From NCBI GenBank assembly GCA_934182465.1, contig CAKPRG010000002.1:1-64000 (forward strand): 64,000 nucleotides of DNA, in the 5' to 3' direction. Under the pieces are notes generated by a model, which saw nothing but the letters and a program-made list of their open reading frames with translations, was not told where the DNA came from and made no database searches. The position numbers were made by a program, and so were the translations under genes. This document shows positions 27,611 to 36,411 of this stretch, piece after piece (positions within the stretch are counted from its first letter, which is position 1; every line of letters begins with the position of its first letter). The DNA is from an uncultured Clostridia bacterium (GTDB lineage Bacteria > Bacillota > Clostridia > TANB77 > CAG-508).

Positions 27611-28771
27611 ATGAGCGAGAAATTAGAATTAGAAGTTAAGCCAGAAGTTTTAACTAAAGAAGTAGAAAAAGAATTAATGGCAAATAAAAAAATAGAGGAG
27701 AAAACAGTTGAAGACTCATTAAACTATGCAATGTTAGCACCAGAAGAACAAAAAGCAATTGATGAATTTGTTGAAAAAGTAAATGTTGAAGATACAACAC
27801 AAATATTACAATATGGAGCTTCTGCTCAAACTAAAATTTCAAAATTCTCAGATAGTGTATTAGAAAATGTAAAAACTAAAAATGCAGGGGAAGTTGGAGA
27901 TTTATTATCAAGTTTAGTTGTAGAAATAAAAGATTTTGATACCAGTGTTGGTGGAGAAAAACCAAAGGGAATATTTGGAATTTTCCATAGTGCTAAAAAT
28001 AGTGTAGAAAAATTATTAGCAAAATATCAAAAAATAGAAGTAAATGTAGATAAAATAGAAAAAGAATTAGAAGCACATAAGCTACAAATGTTGAAAGATA
28101 TTACAATATTTGATACAATGTATGAAAAGAACTTAGAATACTTCAAAGAAATTTCTTTATATATTATTGCTGGTGAAAAGAAACTTGAAGAATTAAAAAC
28201 AGTAACATTACCAGAATTAAAGAAAATTGCAGAAGAATCACAAGATCAAACAGACATACAAAAAGTAAATGATATGACAAATATGATAAATCGATTTGAA
28301 AAGAAAATTTACGATTTAAAAACAACAAGAATTATTTCAATTCAAATGGCACCACAAATTCGTTTAATTCAAAACAATGATAGCGAATTAGTAGAAAAGA
28401 TACAAAGTTCTTTAATAAATACAATTCCTTTATGGAAAAATCAAATTGTTATTGCATTAGGAATCAACAATGCTAAAAATGCTTTAGGAGCACAAAAAGC
28501 TGTTACAGATATGACAAATGATATGCTTAAGAAAAATAGTGAATTGTTAAAACAAGGTACTATAGAAATTACAGAGGAATCTGAAAGAGCAATTGTTGAT
28601 GTTGAAACATTAAAACAAACAAATAAAGATTTGATTGAAACTTTAGATAAAGTTTTAGAAATTCATGAAAATGGAAAAGCTAAAAGAGAAGAGGCAGAAA
28701 AAGAATTAGTATCTATTGAACAAGAATTAAAGGATAAATTATTAGAAATAAAAGTAGAATCAGGAAAATAA
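27611..28771 (+). CDS. telA: TelA family toxic-anion resistance protein
   Basis: 386 residues, all alpha-helical and coiled-coil-prone. Family signatures: DVDKIEKELEAHKLQMLKDI-like (about 138-158), YEKNLEYFKEISLYIIAGEKKLEEL (about 172-196), and NTIPLWKNQIVIALG (about 273-287). TelA proteins occur with XpaC or with Ter stress systems; the name comes from tellurite resistance but the biochemical role is unsettled. It is the last gene of the operon and is followed by a hairpin terminator. AAGGAGGAAAA precedes the ATG. Confidence 0.92.
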   Translation: MSEKLELEVKPEVLTKEVEKELMANKKIEEKTVEDSLNYAMLAPEEQKAIDEFVEKVNVEDTTQILQYGASAQTKISKFSDSVLENVKTKNAGEVGDLLSSLVVEIKDFDTSVGGEKPKGIFGIFHSAKNSVEKLLAKYQKIEVNVDKIEKELEAHKLQMLKDITIFDTMYEKNLEYFKEISLYIIAGEKKLEELKTVTLPELKKIAEESQDQTDIQKVNDMTNMINRFEKKIYDLKTTRIISIQMAPQIRLIQNNDSELVEKIQSSLINTIPLWKNQIVIALGINNAKNALGAQKAVTDMTNDMLKKNSELLKQGTIEITEESERAIVDVETLKQTNKDLIETLDKVLEIHENGKAKREEAEKELVSIEQELKDKLLEIKVESGK

Positions 28772-28860
28772 TTTATCAAAATTTAACTTTCGATATAATA
28801 ATTTAATAAGCTATTATAGTTTATTAAATATTATATAAATTTTTGGAATATGTAAGGCAG

Positions 28861-28895
28861 AAGTGGACAAAGCATTTTATGCAATGTCCACTTTT
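28861..28895 (+). terminator. hairpin terminator of the telA operon
   Basis: A strong two-part stem: AGTGGACA pairs with TGTCCACT and, further in, GCAT with ATGC, then four T. It lies 90 bases after telA. The T run is short, so the strength is uncertain. Confidence 0.7.
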
Positions 28896-28918
28896 GCTGT
28901 CCATAATTGAAATTTTAT

Positions 28919-29238
28919 AAAAATATGATATATATTGTTTTAAAATACCTTGTTGTCGTTATTTTAAATACATCTTTAACATATATGATTTTCATTACTT
29001 CCTCGGCTTTATTACGAAATTTAAGAAATTCTAACTTGCTTTATGGCACCCTTCCGTTTAACACGAACTCTTTCCATAAAACTGCGTAAGAATTTCTAGT
29101 ATTTCTTCATGCACATTCGTCATTCATTCAAATCATATATTTAAAGATGAACTATAAGAGATTACTACATTTCATTTGCACTCGCGCTGCTCGTTTGATC
29201 GCTACGCGGTATTTCAAAACAATATATATCATATTTTT
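28919..29238. repeat. MITE-like element, copy 1 (320 bp)
   Basis: Bounded by an inverted repeat of about 30 bases: AAAAATATGATATATATTGT at the left (28919-28938, continuing to 28949) and its complement at the right (29208-29238). Inside is a nested inverted pair CATCTTTAACATATATGATT (28971-28990) and AAATCATATATTTAAAGATG (29130-29149), with a further inner arm AGAAATTC / GAATTTCT. It is visibly richer in G and C than its surroundings in the core. It lies between telA and the gerA operon, both of which end here. No transposase is encoded. Confidence 0.8.
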
Positions 29239-29252
29239 TATTAACAAAATTT

Positions 29253-29420
29253 TCACAAATAAAAACGTATTATCATAAATATTGGAAATATAAGAGCTAA
29301 TACTGAAATAAAACAATATAATTTTCCGGAAGCAGAATTATTGTTTTGAATTTCATATAAACCATAGTAAAAACTTTTTAAAAAGCAAAAAATCAAAAAT
29401 AATATAGATATAATTACCAT
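29253..29420 (-). CDS. small two-helix membrane protein, candidate GerA D subunit
   Basis: 55 residues, too short for a routine gene call, read on the minus strand. ATG at 29420 is preceded at seven bases by GGAGGA. Two hydrophobic helices (about 1-19 and 35-54) flank a short polar segment EIQNNNSASGK. It starts 47 bases after the gerAC stop in the same direction. Small two-helix D proteins are known in Bacillus germinant receptor operons, where they modulate receptor output; position, size and topology fit. Function is inferred from that context; a chance open frame is less likely given the Shine-Dalgarno. Confidence 0.6.
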   Translation of the reverse strand: MVIISILFLIFCFLKSFYYGLYEIQNNNSASGKLYCFISVLALIFPIFMIIRFYL

Positions 29421-29467
29421 AAAATCTAATCCTCCATATTGAAGTTAAATTGCATATAAAAATAATA

Positions 29468-30625
29468 TTATTGCTTTGTAATTAAATTGCTTGAAACGAC
29501 TTCACAATGAGCTCTAACATTGAAAAATGAATCTTTATATATAGAACTCCAATGAACTTTTTTGAATTCATCTAATGTACTGTATTTAGTTGAAAGGTGC
29601 TCACCAAAAGAAACTGCATCACAAGAGTATTCTTTAGAAGTAATATCTAAATATTCATAAATGATTTTTTCAATATATTTGTTTAGATTATATTCAAGCT
29701 TTTTTAAGTTTTCTGTAGAAGAGTAATCAGAATTAGCATTTGCAGTTACTATATCTGCTGTAATATAAACATCACTTTCAATATAAGGTGAATTATTTAC
29801 TAAATTTACAGAAACTTGAGTAGGTTTTTTTCTGCGAATTGTTAAATCAATTTTATCATCTTCTTTAAATGGAGATGGAATTGTAACAATACTTGTTGTT
29901 AATTTATTAGTTAAAAGTAAATGACTAATAACGCCTTCAGTGTCTACATGACCAATCATATTATCTTCTTTAAAAATAGCCATTCCAGTGTTTTGAATTG
30001 TATCTTTATCTACAGTTGTATAAATAGCAAGAGCACTTTCATTTGGGCTATTCATATCTGTAAAAAATTGCCTAAAGCCACAAATAAGTGAAAAACCTGT
30101 ATATTTTTCAGAACTTATTATATGTTCAAAATATCTAGCAGAAAAGTTTTCACCAGAATTTGATACTTTTTTTAAAACATCATAAGCTGAAGTGCTACTA
30201 ATTATTACATTACAATCTGGTCTTAATTCAATATTATTTTGCAAAGTATTAACAAAAGAAATTATGCCAGATTTTGCTAATTTTTCTGAAAAAACTACAG
30301 TAGAGCAATGTGATAAATTTAATTTTTTACTAAGATAATTATTTAAAATATTTACACCAGAATCAACAGATAAGCATTCTATTTGATAAAGTATATGTTT
30401 AGTTGCTTGACTAGAAGATCCAGAATCTGAAGAGCTTTGAGCAATTTGTATAGCTAAATTTATATTATCTGAGTTTTCAATTTCATCTATTCCAAGAGCA
30501 ACAACATAGTAATAATCTTCTACACTAGTAGCATCATAACAACCACTTAATGAAAAGAGTAAAAAAATACTAAATACAAAATAACTTAATAATATTACAA
30601 AATGTTTAAGTTTTTGAAATTGCAT
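29468..30625 (-). CDS. gerAC: GerAC/GerKC-type spore germination lipoprotein (Ger(x)C)
   Basis: 385 residues. Lipoprotein signal with lipobox LSGC (Cys at about 29), then the Ger(x)C N-terminal domain (VVALGIDEIEN, about 41-51) and C-terminal domain. It is the outer-face C subunit of the germinant receptor, held by a lipid in the inner spore membrane. It overlaps gerAB by 20 bases, with AAAGGAG inside gerAB, so the subunits are translationally coupled. Expression is expected in the forespore, but no clear sigma-G promoter could be pinned down. Confidence 0.92.
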   Translation of the reverse strand: MQFQKLKHFVILLSYFVFSIFLLFSLSGCYDATSVEDYYYVVALGIDEIENSDNINLAIQIAQSSSDSGSSSQATKHILYQIECLSVDSGVNILNNYLSKKLNLSHCSTVVFSEKLAKSGIISFVNTLQNNIELRPDCNVIISSTSAYDVLKKVSNSGENFSARYFEHIISSEKYTGFSLICGFRQFFTDMNSPNESALAIYTTVDKDTIQNTGMAIFKEDNMIGHVDTEGVISHLLLTNKLTTSIVTIPSPFKEDDKIDLTIRRKKPTQVSVNLVNNSPYIESDVYITADIVTANANSDYSSTENLKKLEYNLNKYIEKIIYEYLDITSKEYSCDAVSFGEHLSTKYSTLDEFKKVHWSSIYKDSFFNVRAHCEVVSSNLITKQ

Positions 30626-31724
30626 TTTTTAATAACTCCTTTCTATTTTTAAGTTTTAATTTTAAATTAGCAAATATTAATATAAGTGGACTAAAAATAA
30701 ATATAACTCCAATAACAATATATTTTAAGACTGTTGTTTCTAAAAAATGAATAATTGATATATCAAAAGGATATAAGCAACAACCAAATAGAATCATACA
30801 AACAATATAAGAAAACATTTTTTTATCATTAATATTAGTAATTTTAGAAAAACATATATTACTAAAAAATACTAAAGAACTTAAATAGCATAGCAACGAT
30901 AAAATCCAAAATAATACAAAAATACCATCAAGTCTTTGTAAAAAATCACTTATATTTACATTTCTAGAAAGTAAATATAGAGGATTAATTGTAATTCCAA
31001 TACTAGCTAATGGTAATAAAGTTAATATTGAACATATTGTAATAAATAGCAAACTAAATGATATGAAAAATGATGCATAACTGATTTTAGAAAAATCAGT
31101 TGGTTCTCTAAGCAATGGTTGCAAAAAATAGTAAAAAGCTATAAAACTAAAACTAAAAATATTTAATAATCCATCTACAAAAGTTGTTTTGTAATTATAT
31201 CCAAAAACAGGAGTTAATTTATCAAGTGTGAAATTATTTATTGTTCCAATAAAAGATATGAATATACCTAATAAAACAACAGGAAATAGTAAATTTATTA
31301 TACGAATAATAGATTTGAAACCTATAAGATTAGATATAAGTATACCTATTATAAAAAACAATAAAATAAATATAGTAGGGGAGTTTTGGTAATATATTCT
31401 TTTCAATAAATTTGTAAAATCAGTTAGAAAGGTAAACAAAATTATAGAAAATAGAAAAATATAAATAATTCCAACAAAAATTTTAAAAAATTTGCCACCT
31501 ACAATATTTGAAATATCTAATATATCAGAATTTGGAAAATTTTTCATACATTTATTAATAATCCAAATTAATGCTAAAGTTATAAGTCCAACATAAATTA
31601 AATTAATAAAAGTACCTGTACCAGTTACCGTAATAAGTAGTGTTGGCAAATTTAAAATTAATTTATTAAGCATAATCATGCATACAAAGAAAATACATTC
31701 TCTTTTTTCTAATTGAATACCCAT
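30606..31724 (-). CDS. gerAB: GerAB-type endospore germination permease
   Basis: 372 residues from ATG 31724, which overlaps the gerAA stop as TAATG; a further in-frame ATG at 31745 lacks a Shine-Dalgarno. About ten membrane helices of the APC-superfamily spore permease type (Spore_permease). The B subunit binds the germinant in known receptors, so its sequence would decide the signal sensed (amino acid, sugar or other); this cannot be told from sequence alone. The three-gene order A-B-C is the classic one. Confidence 0.92.
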   Translation of the reverse strand: MGIQLEKRECIFFVCMIMLNKLILNLPTLLITVTGTGTFINLIYVGLITLALIWIINKCMKNFPNSDILDISNIVGGKFFKIFVGIIYIFLFSIILFTFLTDFTNLLKRIYYQNSPTIFILLFFIIGILISNLIGFKSIIRIINLLFPVVLLGIFISFIGTINNFTLDKLTPVFGYNYKTTFVDGLLNIFSFSFIAFYYFLQPLLREPTDFSKISYASFFISFSLLFITICSILTLLPLASIGITINPLYLLSRNVNISDFLQRLDGIFVLFWILSLLCYLSSLVFFSNICFSKITNINDKKMFSYIVCMILFGCCLYPFDISIIHFLETTVLKYIVIGVIFIFSPLILIFANLKLKLKNRKELLKNAISKT

Positions 31725-33382
31725 TATTTTGTATTTTGCCTCCATTTCATACTAATTTTTTCTTCTTTTTGAGGTCTTTTTGTATTTAAATTTCTATTAC
31801 GATTATCCCTATTCCATATACCTTTCAAAATATAATTTGCATTTTCTTTAAAATCAGAAATTGGAACATAAGGTGAAAAATAAGGAACACCAAAAGAAGT
31901 AATGCTTGACCAATAAACAAAATGTAAATAAAAGCCAACTGCTATGCCTAAAAATCCTGCAAGATAACCAAGAATAATGTATATAAATCTAAATATTCGT
32001 ATAGAAAAGCTAAGTAAAAAATCTGGAATAGCAAATCCACAAATACCTGTAAATGCAACGATTATTATAAGAATAGGACTTACTATATTAGCATTTACAG
32101 CAGCTTCTCCAAGTACAAGTGCACCAATTATTCCAATAGTATTACTAAATGAAGATGAAACTCTAAGACCAGCTTCTCTAAGTAATTCAAACGATACTTC
32201 CATTATTAAAATCTCAAATATTACTGGAAACGGTATTGATTCTCTAGAGCTTGAAATCGCAAATAGTAATTCAGATGGTATAAGTTCTTGATGAAAATTT
32301 GTAATGGCAACATAAAATCCAGGTAAAAAAGTTGCAAATATAAAAGCTAAACCTCTTAAAAAACGTAAAAAGTTACTTAATCGATAATTTAGGTTAATAT
32401 CTTCAGGAGATTCAAGAAAATCTACTAAAACAGCTGGTGCAATTAAAACATAAGGGCTTCCATTTACAATTACAACAACTTTACCATTTAATAAAGCATT
32501 GCAGGCTTTATCTGGTCTTTCTGTTGAAAGAAGTTGAGGCATGTGAAGCTTAGGATTATCTTTTATTAATTGTTGTAATTCACCAGAAGATGTTAAAAAG
32601 TCAATATCTAAATTTTGAACTCTATATTTTACTTCTGATATTAAATCATCATTTGTTATATTTTTCATATAGCAAATTGCAACTTGAGTGTTTGTGATTT
32701 TTCCAACATTAAAACTTTCCATTACAAGATTTTCATTATTTATTATTTTTCTAATTAAACCAGTGTTATCTCTAATGTTTTCAACAAAAGCCTCTTGAGG
32801 ACCTTGAATAACAGATTCGTTTTTTGCTGTATCAATACTTCTACCAGGCATTTTTTTAGTCTCAATGCAAAAAGCAGTATTTAAGGTATCTACTAAAAGA
32901 ATACAAAAACCATTATTAAGTTTTTCAATAAGTTCATTAAAATTTTTTACTTTTTTAACATTATTCTGAGGAATTAAACTATTAAATAAAAAATCTTCAA
33001 GATTAAATTTTTGTACTCGTTTAACAGAGATATTTTTGCTAATTGCAGACACATTAGTTGGTTGCATTGTAATAGAATTTCTTAAAAGAAGAGGAGTTAG
33101 TATAGAAGTATTTATAGAGGCACTGTCTACAATTCCGTCAATGTATATTATAGCTGCAGAAAAATTTTTAGACTTTATTGGTAAAATAAATTGGCGTACA
33201 TTTATATCACTATTTATTATTAAATTATATTTAACTTTTAAATAATCTAAATTTACAGAAAGAGTAGGATAAATATCAATATTTTCATTTTCTTCTACTA
33301 AAATATTGTTGCTACTATTTGGTAAAATAAAATTATATTCTTTTTGAGGTTGGTATCTAAAAATTTTACTAAAGAAATTCAT
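31724..33382 (-). CDS. gerAA: GerAA/SpoVAF family germinant receptor subunit A
   Basis: 552 residues. Soluble N-terminal domain (about 1-290; DGIVDSASINTSILTPLL, about 79-96), then about five membrane helices (330 on, with TNFHQELIPSELLFAI and PFPVIFEILIMEVSFELLREAG as family landmarks) and a basic tail. GerA A subunits form the pentameric ion channel that opens on germinant binding. AAGGA precedes the ATG by about ten bases. It is divergent from the pilin-like gene at 33626, and the ~240-base gap should contain both promoters. Confidence 0.95.
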   Translation of the reverse strand: MNFFSKIFRYQPQKEYNFILPNSSNNILVEENENIDIYPTLSVNLDYLKVKYNLIINSDINVRQFILPIKSKNFSAAIIYIDGIVDSASINTSILTPLLLRNSITMQPTNVSAISKNISVKRVQKFNLEDFLFNSLIPQNNVKKVKNFNELIEKLNNGFCILLVDTLNTAFCIETKKMPGRSIDTAKNESVIQGPQEAFVENIRDNTGLIRKIINNENLVMESFNVGKITNTQVAICYMKNITNDDLISEVKYRVQNLDIDFLTSSGELQQLIKDNPKLHMPQLLSTERPDKACNALLNGKVVVIVNGSPYVLIAPAVLVDFLESPEDINLNYRLSNFLRFLRGLAFIFATFLPGFYVAITNFHQELIPSELLFAISSSRESIPFPVIFEILIMEVSFELLREAGLRVSSSFSNTIGIIGALVLGEAAVNANIVSPILIIIVAFTGICGFAIPDFLLSFSIRIFRFIYIILGYLAGFLGIAVGFYLHFVYWSSITSFGVPYFSPYVPISDFKENANYILKGIWNRDNRNRNLNTKRPQKEEKISMKWRQNTK

Positions 33383-33625
33383 AAATATTAATCCTTATAT
33401 CAAATATTTAGGTTTTTAAAAGGATTTACCTATAAACCTATAATTAGTTTTTAAATCAATTTATTGTATTATTTGTAAAATTTTAATAAATATACTGTTT
33501 AATACTATAAAGTTTGTAATGAAAATGTAATATAAATATCCTTGATAAACTTAATATTTTTAGATAATATAAATATAAGATATTAAAATATTAAGAAAAA
33601 TTTATATATAATGATGAGGTGCAAA

Positions 33626-34618
33626 ATGCAAAAAATAAAAAATCAAAATGGAGCAATTTCATTATTTGTAATGTTATCAATGCTCTTTTTTCTAATGTTT
33701 ATGCTTGGTGCATATACAATTGTATTAAAAAGAAATCAAGTGCAAACACAAACAACAACTCAATTAAAAAGTTTATATTCTTCAACAGCTACAGACCAAA
33801 CATCAAAATATGCAGGAAGATTTGCTGAAAGTACAGAAGTTATACCAATATCAAATGCAGTAGAATTTAGTTTGATTGGAACTGGAAATAGCTTTGAACA
33901 AAATGGAAAAATATATACTTGTGGTACAGATAAAAAATATCAATTAACAAATGACATTATTATAGATATAGATAATGATATTGCAGAAAAGAGCTTCAAT
34001 TTTACAGAATATTTATTATATGGTGGAAAAATAGATAGCAAAACTATTTCAATAGATACTGCAGAACATCAAGTAATGTATTACAAAAATGGATATTATT
34101 GGAAATGTTTAGTTTATCAAAATACAAATAAAGGCGCAACTGATGGATTCTTTTTATCAGATACTGAATTAAATTCAAGTACTAAAATAGGAGCTTTTAG
34201 TTGTTTAGCAGAAATAGCTGATAATACAAAAGCTGCAAATTATAAAAAATATAAGGTTGACGAAACAACAGGTGGAGATAGTTTTCAATTTTTATTAATG
34301 TATAGTAATGGAACAGATAATAATAATGTTTTTAAAAAAGATAGTTACAAGATGTGGTTACAAATTGCAAATCCGATGTTAACTACAGAAAATGGTTCAA
34401 GTTTAATAACAAATGGATCAAGTGTGAAAAAGCCTGCGACAGATAATAAAAATTTCGGTGGATTAGCGAAATCAAACCAAAGTGATACTTTTTTAAATGG
34501 AGATATGGGTAGCACTTGGTATAATGCAGTAGCTACAAAAGGTAGTTGGAATAATGGAATACCAGCAGGAAATGATACAGCAGCAGCTCAATGTTTATTA
34601 TTTGTAAGAATTAAATAA
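33626..34618 (+). CDS. pilin-like secreted protein, function unknown
   Basis: 330 residues from ATG 33626, four bases after GAGGTG; ATG 33611 lies before the Shine-Dalgarno. The N-terminus resembles a prepilin: polar start, NQNG, then a hydrophobic helix AISLFVMLSMLFFLMFML (about 12-29). The Glu usual at +5 of mature type IV pilins is absent. The rest (about 40-330) is an extracellular domain rich in Thr, Asn and aromatic residues with no recognised fold. The A24 peptidase at 20070 could process it. It precedes spoIVA and its transcript may end in the hairpin in front of spoIVA. Confidence 0.72.
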   Translation: MQKIKNQNGAISLFVMLSMLFFLMFMLGAYTIVLKRNQVQTQTTTQLKSLYSSTATDQTSKYAGRFAESTEVIPISNAVEFSLIGTGNSFEQNGKIYTCGTDKKYQLTNDIIIDIDNDIAEKSFNFTEYLLYGGKIDSKTISIDTAEHQVMYYKNGYYWKCLVYQNTNKGATDGFFLSDTELNSSTKIGAFSCLAEIADNTKAANYKKYKVDETTGGDSFQFLLMYSNGTDNNNVFKKDSYKMWLQIANPMLTTENGSSLITNGSSVKKPATDNKNFGGLAKSNQSDTFLNGDMGSTWYNAVATKGSWNNGIPAGNDTAAAQCLLFVRIK

Positions 34619-34627
34619 AATAGTCAT

Positions 34628-34692
34628 AAAAAAATACTCTCTGAATACATTTTATTAAAAGATGTACAAAGATAAACAGGGGGTATTTTTTT
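34628..34692 (+). promoter_or_regulatory. leader hairpin overlapping the spoIVA ribosome binding site
   Basis: The segment at 34628-34643 (AAAAAAATACTCTCTG) pairs over 16 positions, some G-U, with 34677-34692 (CAGGGGGTATTTTTTT). A nested TACAT/ATGTA pair stabilises the loop. The right arm is both a terminator-like T run and the GGGGGT Shine-Dalgarno of spoIVA, whose ATG follows at once. It may end the upstream transcript, block spoIVA translation, or both. Confidence 0.6.
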
Positions 34693-36171
34693 ATGGAAAA
34701 CTATGAAATATATCAAGATATTGCAAAAAGAACGCAAGGTGATATTTATATTGGAGTGGTTGGACCAGTAAGAACAGGAAAATCTACATTTATTAAAAAA
34801 TTTATGGAATTATTGGTCCTACCTAATATAGAAGATAGTTATAAAAAAGAAAGGGCAATTGATGAATTACCACAAAGTGCAAGTGGTAAAACGATAATGA
34901 CTACAGAGCCAAAATTCATTCCAAATGAAGCAGTAGAAATCAGTTTAGAACAAAATATAAAAATGAAAGCAAGATTAGTTGATTGTGTTGGATATTTAGT
35001 TAGTCCAGCTTTAGGATATTTAGAAGAAAATATGCCTAGAATGGTAAAAACTCCATGGTCAGAGGAAGAAATGCCTTTTGAAACAGCAGCTGAACTTGGA
35101 ACTAAAAAAGTAATTACAGAACATTCAACTGTAGGTATAGTAGTTACTACAGATGGAAGTATAACAGATATTCCAAGAGGTGAGTATTTGGAAGCTGAAA
35201 ATAGAGTAGTAGAAGAATTAAAAGAATATAATAAACCATTTATAATTTTGCTTAATTGCCAAAATCCTAAAGATGTATATAGTATAGAATTAGCACAAGA
35301 TTTATCAAATAAATATCATACAACCGTAATACCTGTTAATTGTTTAGAACTTAGCATTGATGATATAAATTCTATATTTTCTCAATTACTTTATGAATTT
35401 TCAATAGAAAGAGTGCAAATAAATTATCCAAAATGGATTAATGGATTAAGTAAAGATAGTGAATTAAAACAAACATTATTTGAGGTAGTAAAAAATAGTT
35501 TTGATAATGTAAGCAAAATAAAAGATTTGCAAAATAGCTATAAAAAGATGGAACAATGTGAATATATAAAGAAAGTAAATTTAGAAGAAGTTAATCTTGG
35601 AAATGGAATTGTAAGTATTGAAGCTGATTTAGAAGAAAGTTTATTTTATGAAATGCTTACAAGTATTACAGGAATGCAGATAAAAAATGAAGGCGAATTA
35701 TTTTCTTGCATGAATGAATTTTCTAAAATAAAAAAAGAATATGATAAATTATCTTATGCATTACATGAAGTAAACGAAAGAGGATATGGAATAGTGTCAC
35801 CAGGAATAGAGGATTTAATTTTAGAAGAACCAGAAATAGTAAAACAAGGTCAGAGATTTGGTGTTAAATTAAAAGCAAAAGCACCTTCAATTCATATGAT
35901 GAAAATTACCACAGAAACTGAAGTATCACCAATTGTTGGCAGTGAAAAACAATCAGAAGATTTAGTAAAATATTTACTTTCAGAATTTGAAAACGATCCA
36001 AAGAAAATATGGGAATCAAATATTTTCGGAAAAAATTTACATGAACTTGTAAATGAAGGTTTACAAAACAAATTAGCAAAAATGCCAGAAGAGGCACAAG
36101 GAAAGTTAAGAGAAACTTTGGAAAGAATAGTAAATGAGGGAAGTGGAGGACTTATTTGTATAATATTGTAA
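34693..36171 (+). CDS. spoIVA: stage IV sporulation protein A
   Basis: 492 residues, normal length. N-terminal TRAFAC-class ATPase with Walker A GPVRTGKST (about 25-33), then middle and C-terminal domains ending in GGLICIIL, the conserved tail. SpoIVA polymerises on the mother-cell side of the forespore membrane, using ATP, and anchors the spore coat. It is the clearest evidence that this organism forms endospores. Its Shine-Dalgarno lies in a hairpin. A repeat element starts 25 bases after the stop. Confidence 0.97.
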   Translation: MENYEIYQDIAKRTQGDIYIGVVGPVRTGKSTFIKKFMELLVLPNIEDSYKKERAIDELPQSASGKTIMTTEPKFIPNEAVEISLEQNIKMKARLVDCVGYLVSPALGYLEENMPRMVKTPWSEEEMPFETAAELGTKKVITEHSTVGIVVTTDGSITDIPRGEYLEAENRVVEELKEYNKPFIILLNCQNPKDVYSIELAQDLSNKYHTTVIPVNCLELSIDDINSIFSQLLYEFSIERVQINYPKWINGLSKDSELKQTLFEVVKNSFDNVSKIKDLQNSYKKMEQCEYIKKVNLEEVNLGNGIVSIEADLEESLFYEMLTSITGMQIKNEGELFSCMNEFSKIKKEYDKLSYALHEVNERGYGIVSPGIEDLILEEPEIVKQGQRFGVKLKAKAPSIHMMKITTETEVSPIVGSEKQSEDLVKYLLSEFENDPKKIWESNIFGKNLHELVNEGLQNKLAKMPEEAQGKLRETLERIVNEGSGGLICIIL

Positions 36172-36195
36172 AATTTAGAATTTGCTTTGAGTTAT

Positions 36196-36393
36196 AAAAA
36201 TTTGATATATATTGTTTTTATTTGAGTGTATCTTTCTACATCTTTAAATATATGATTTGAATGAATAACGAATGTGCATGGAGAATTTCTTAAATTTCGT
36301 AATAAAGCCGAGGAAGTAATGAAAATCATATATGTTAAAGATGTAATCTATAACTATAAATGTAAAAATAAAAAACAATATTATCAAATTTTT
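36196..36393. repeat. MITE-like element, copy 2 (198 bp)
   Basis: Ends in an inverted repeat: AAAAATTTGATATATATTGT at 36196-36215 and AACAATATTATCAAATTTTT at 36374-36393. The core from about 36240 to 36344 is copy 1's nested module in the opposite orientation, minus about 78 bases. It lies between the ends of spoIVA and the ABC exporter genes, which converge here. Confidence 0.78.
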
Positions 36394-36411
36394 ATTTTTT
36401 ATAAACAATTT

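Noticed and set aside
28907..29089. Open frame of 60 residues inside repeat copy 1
   Set aside because: No ribosome binding site; the frame follows from the repeat sequence.
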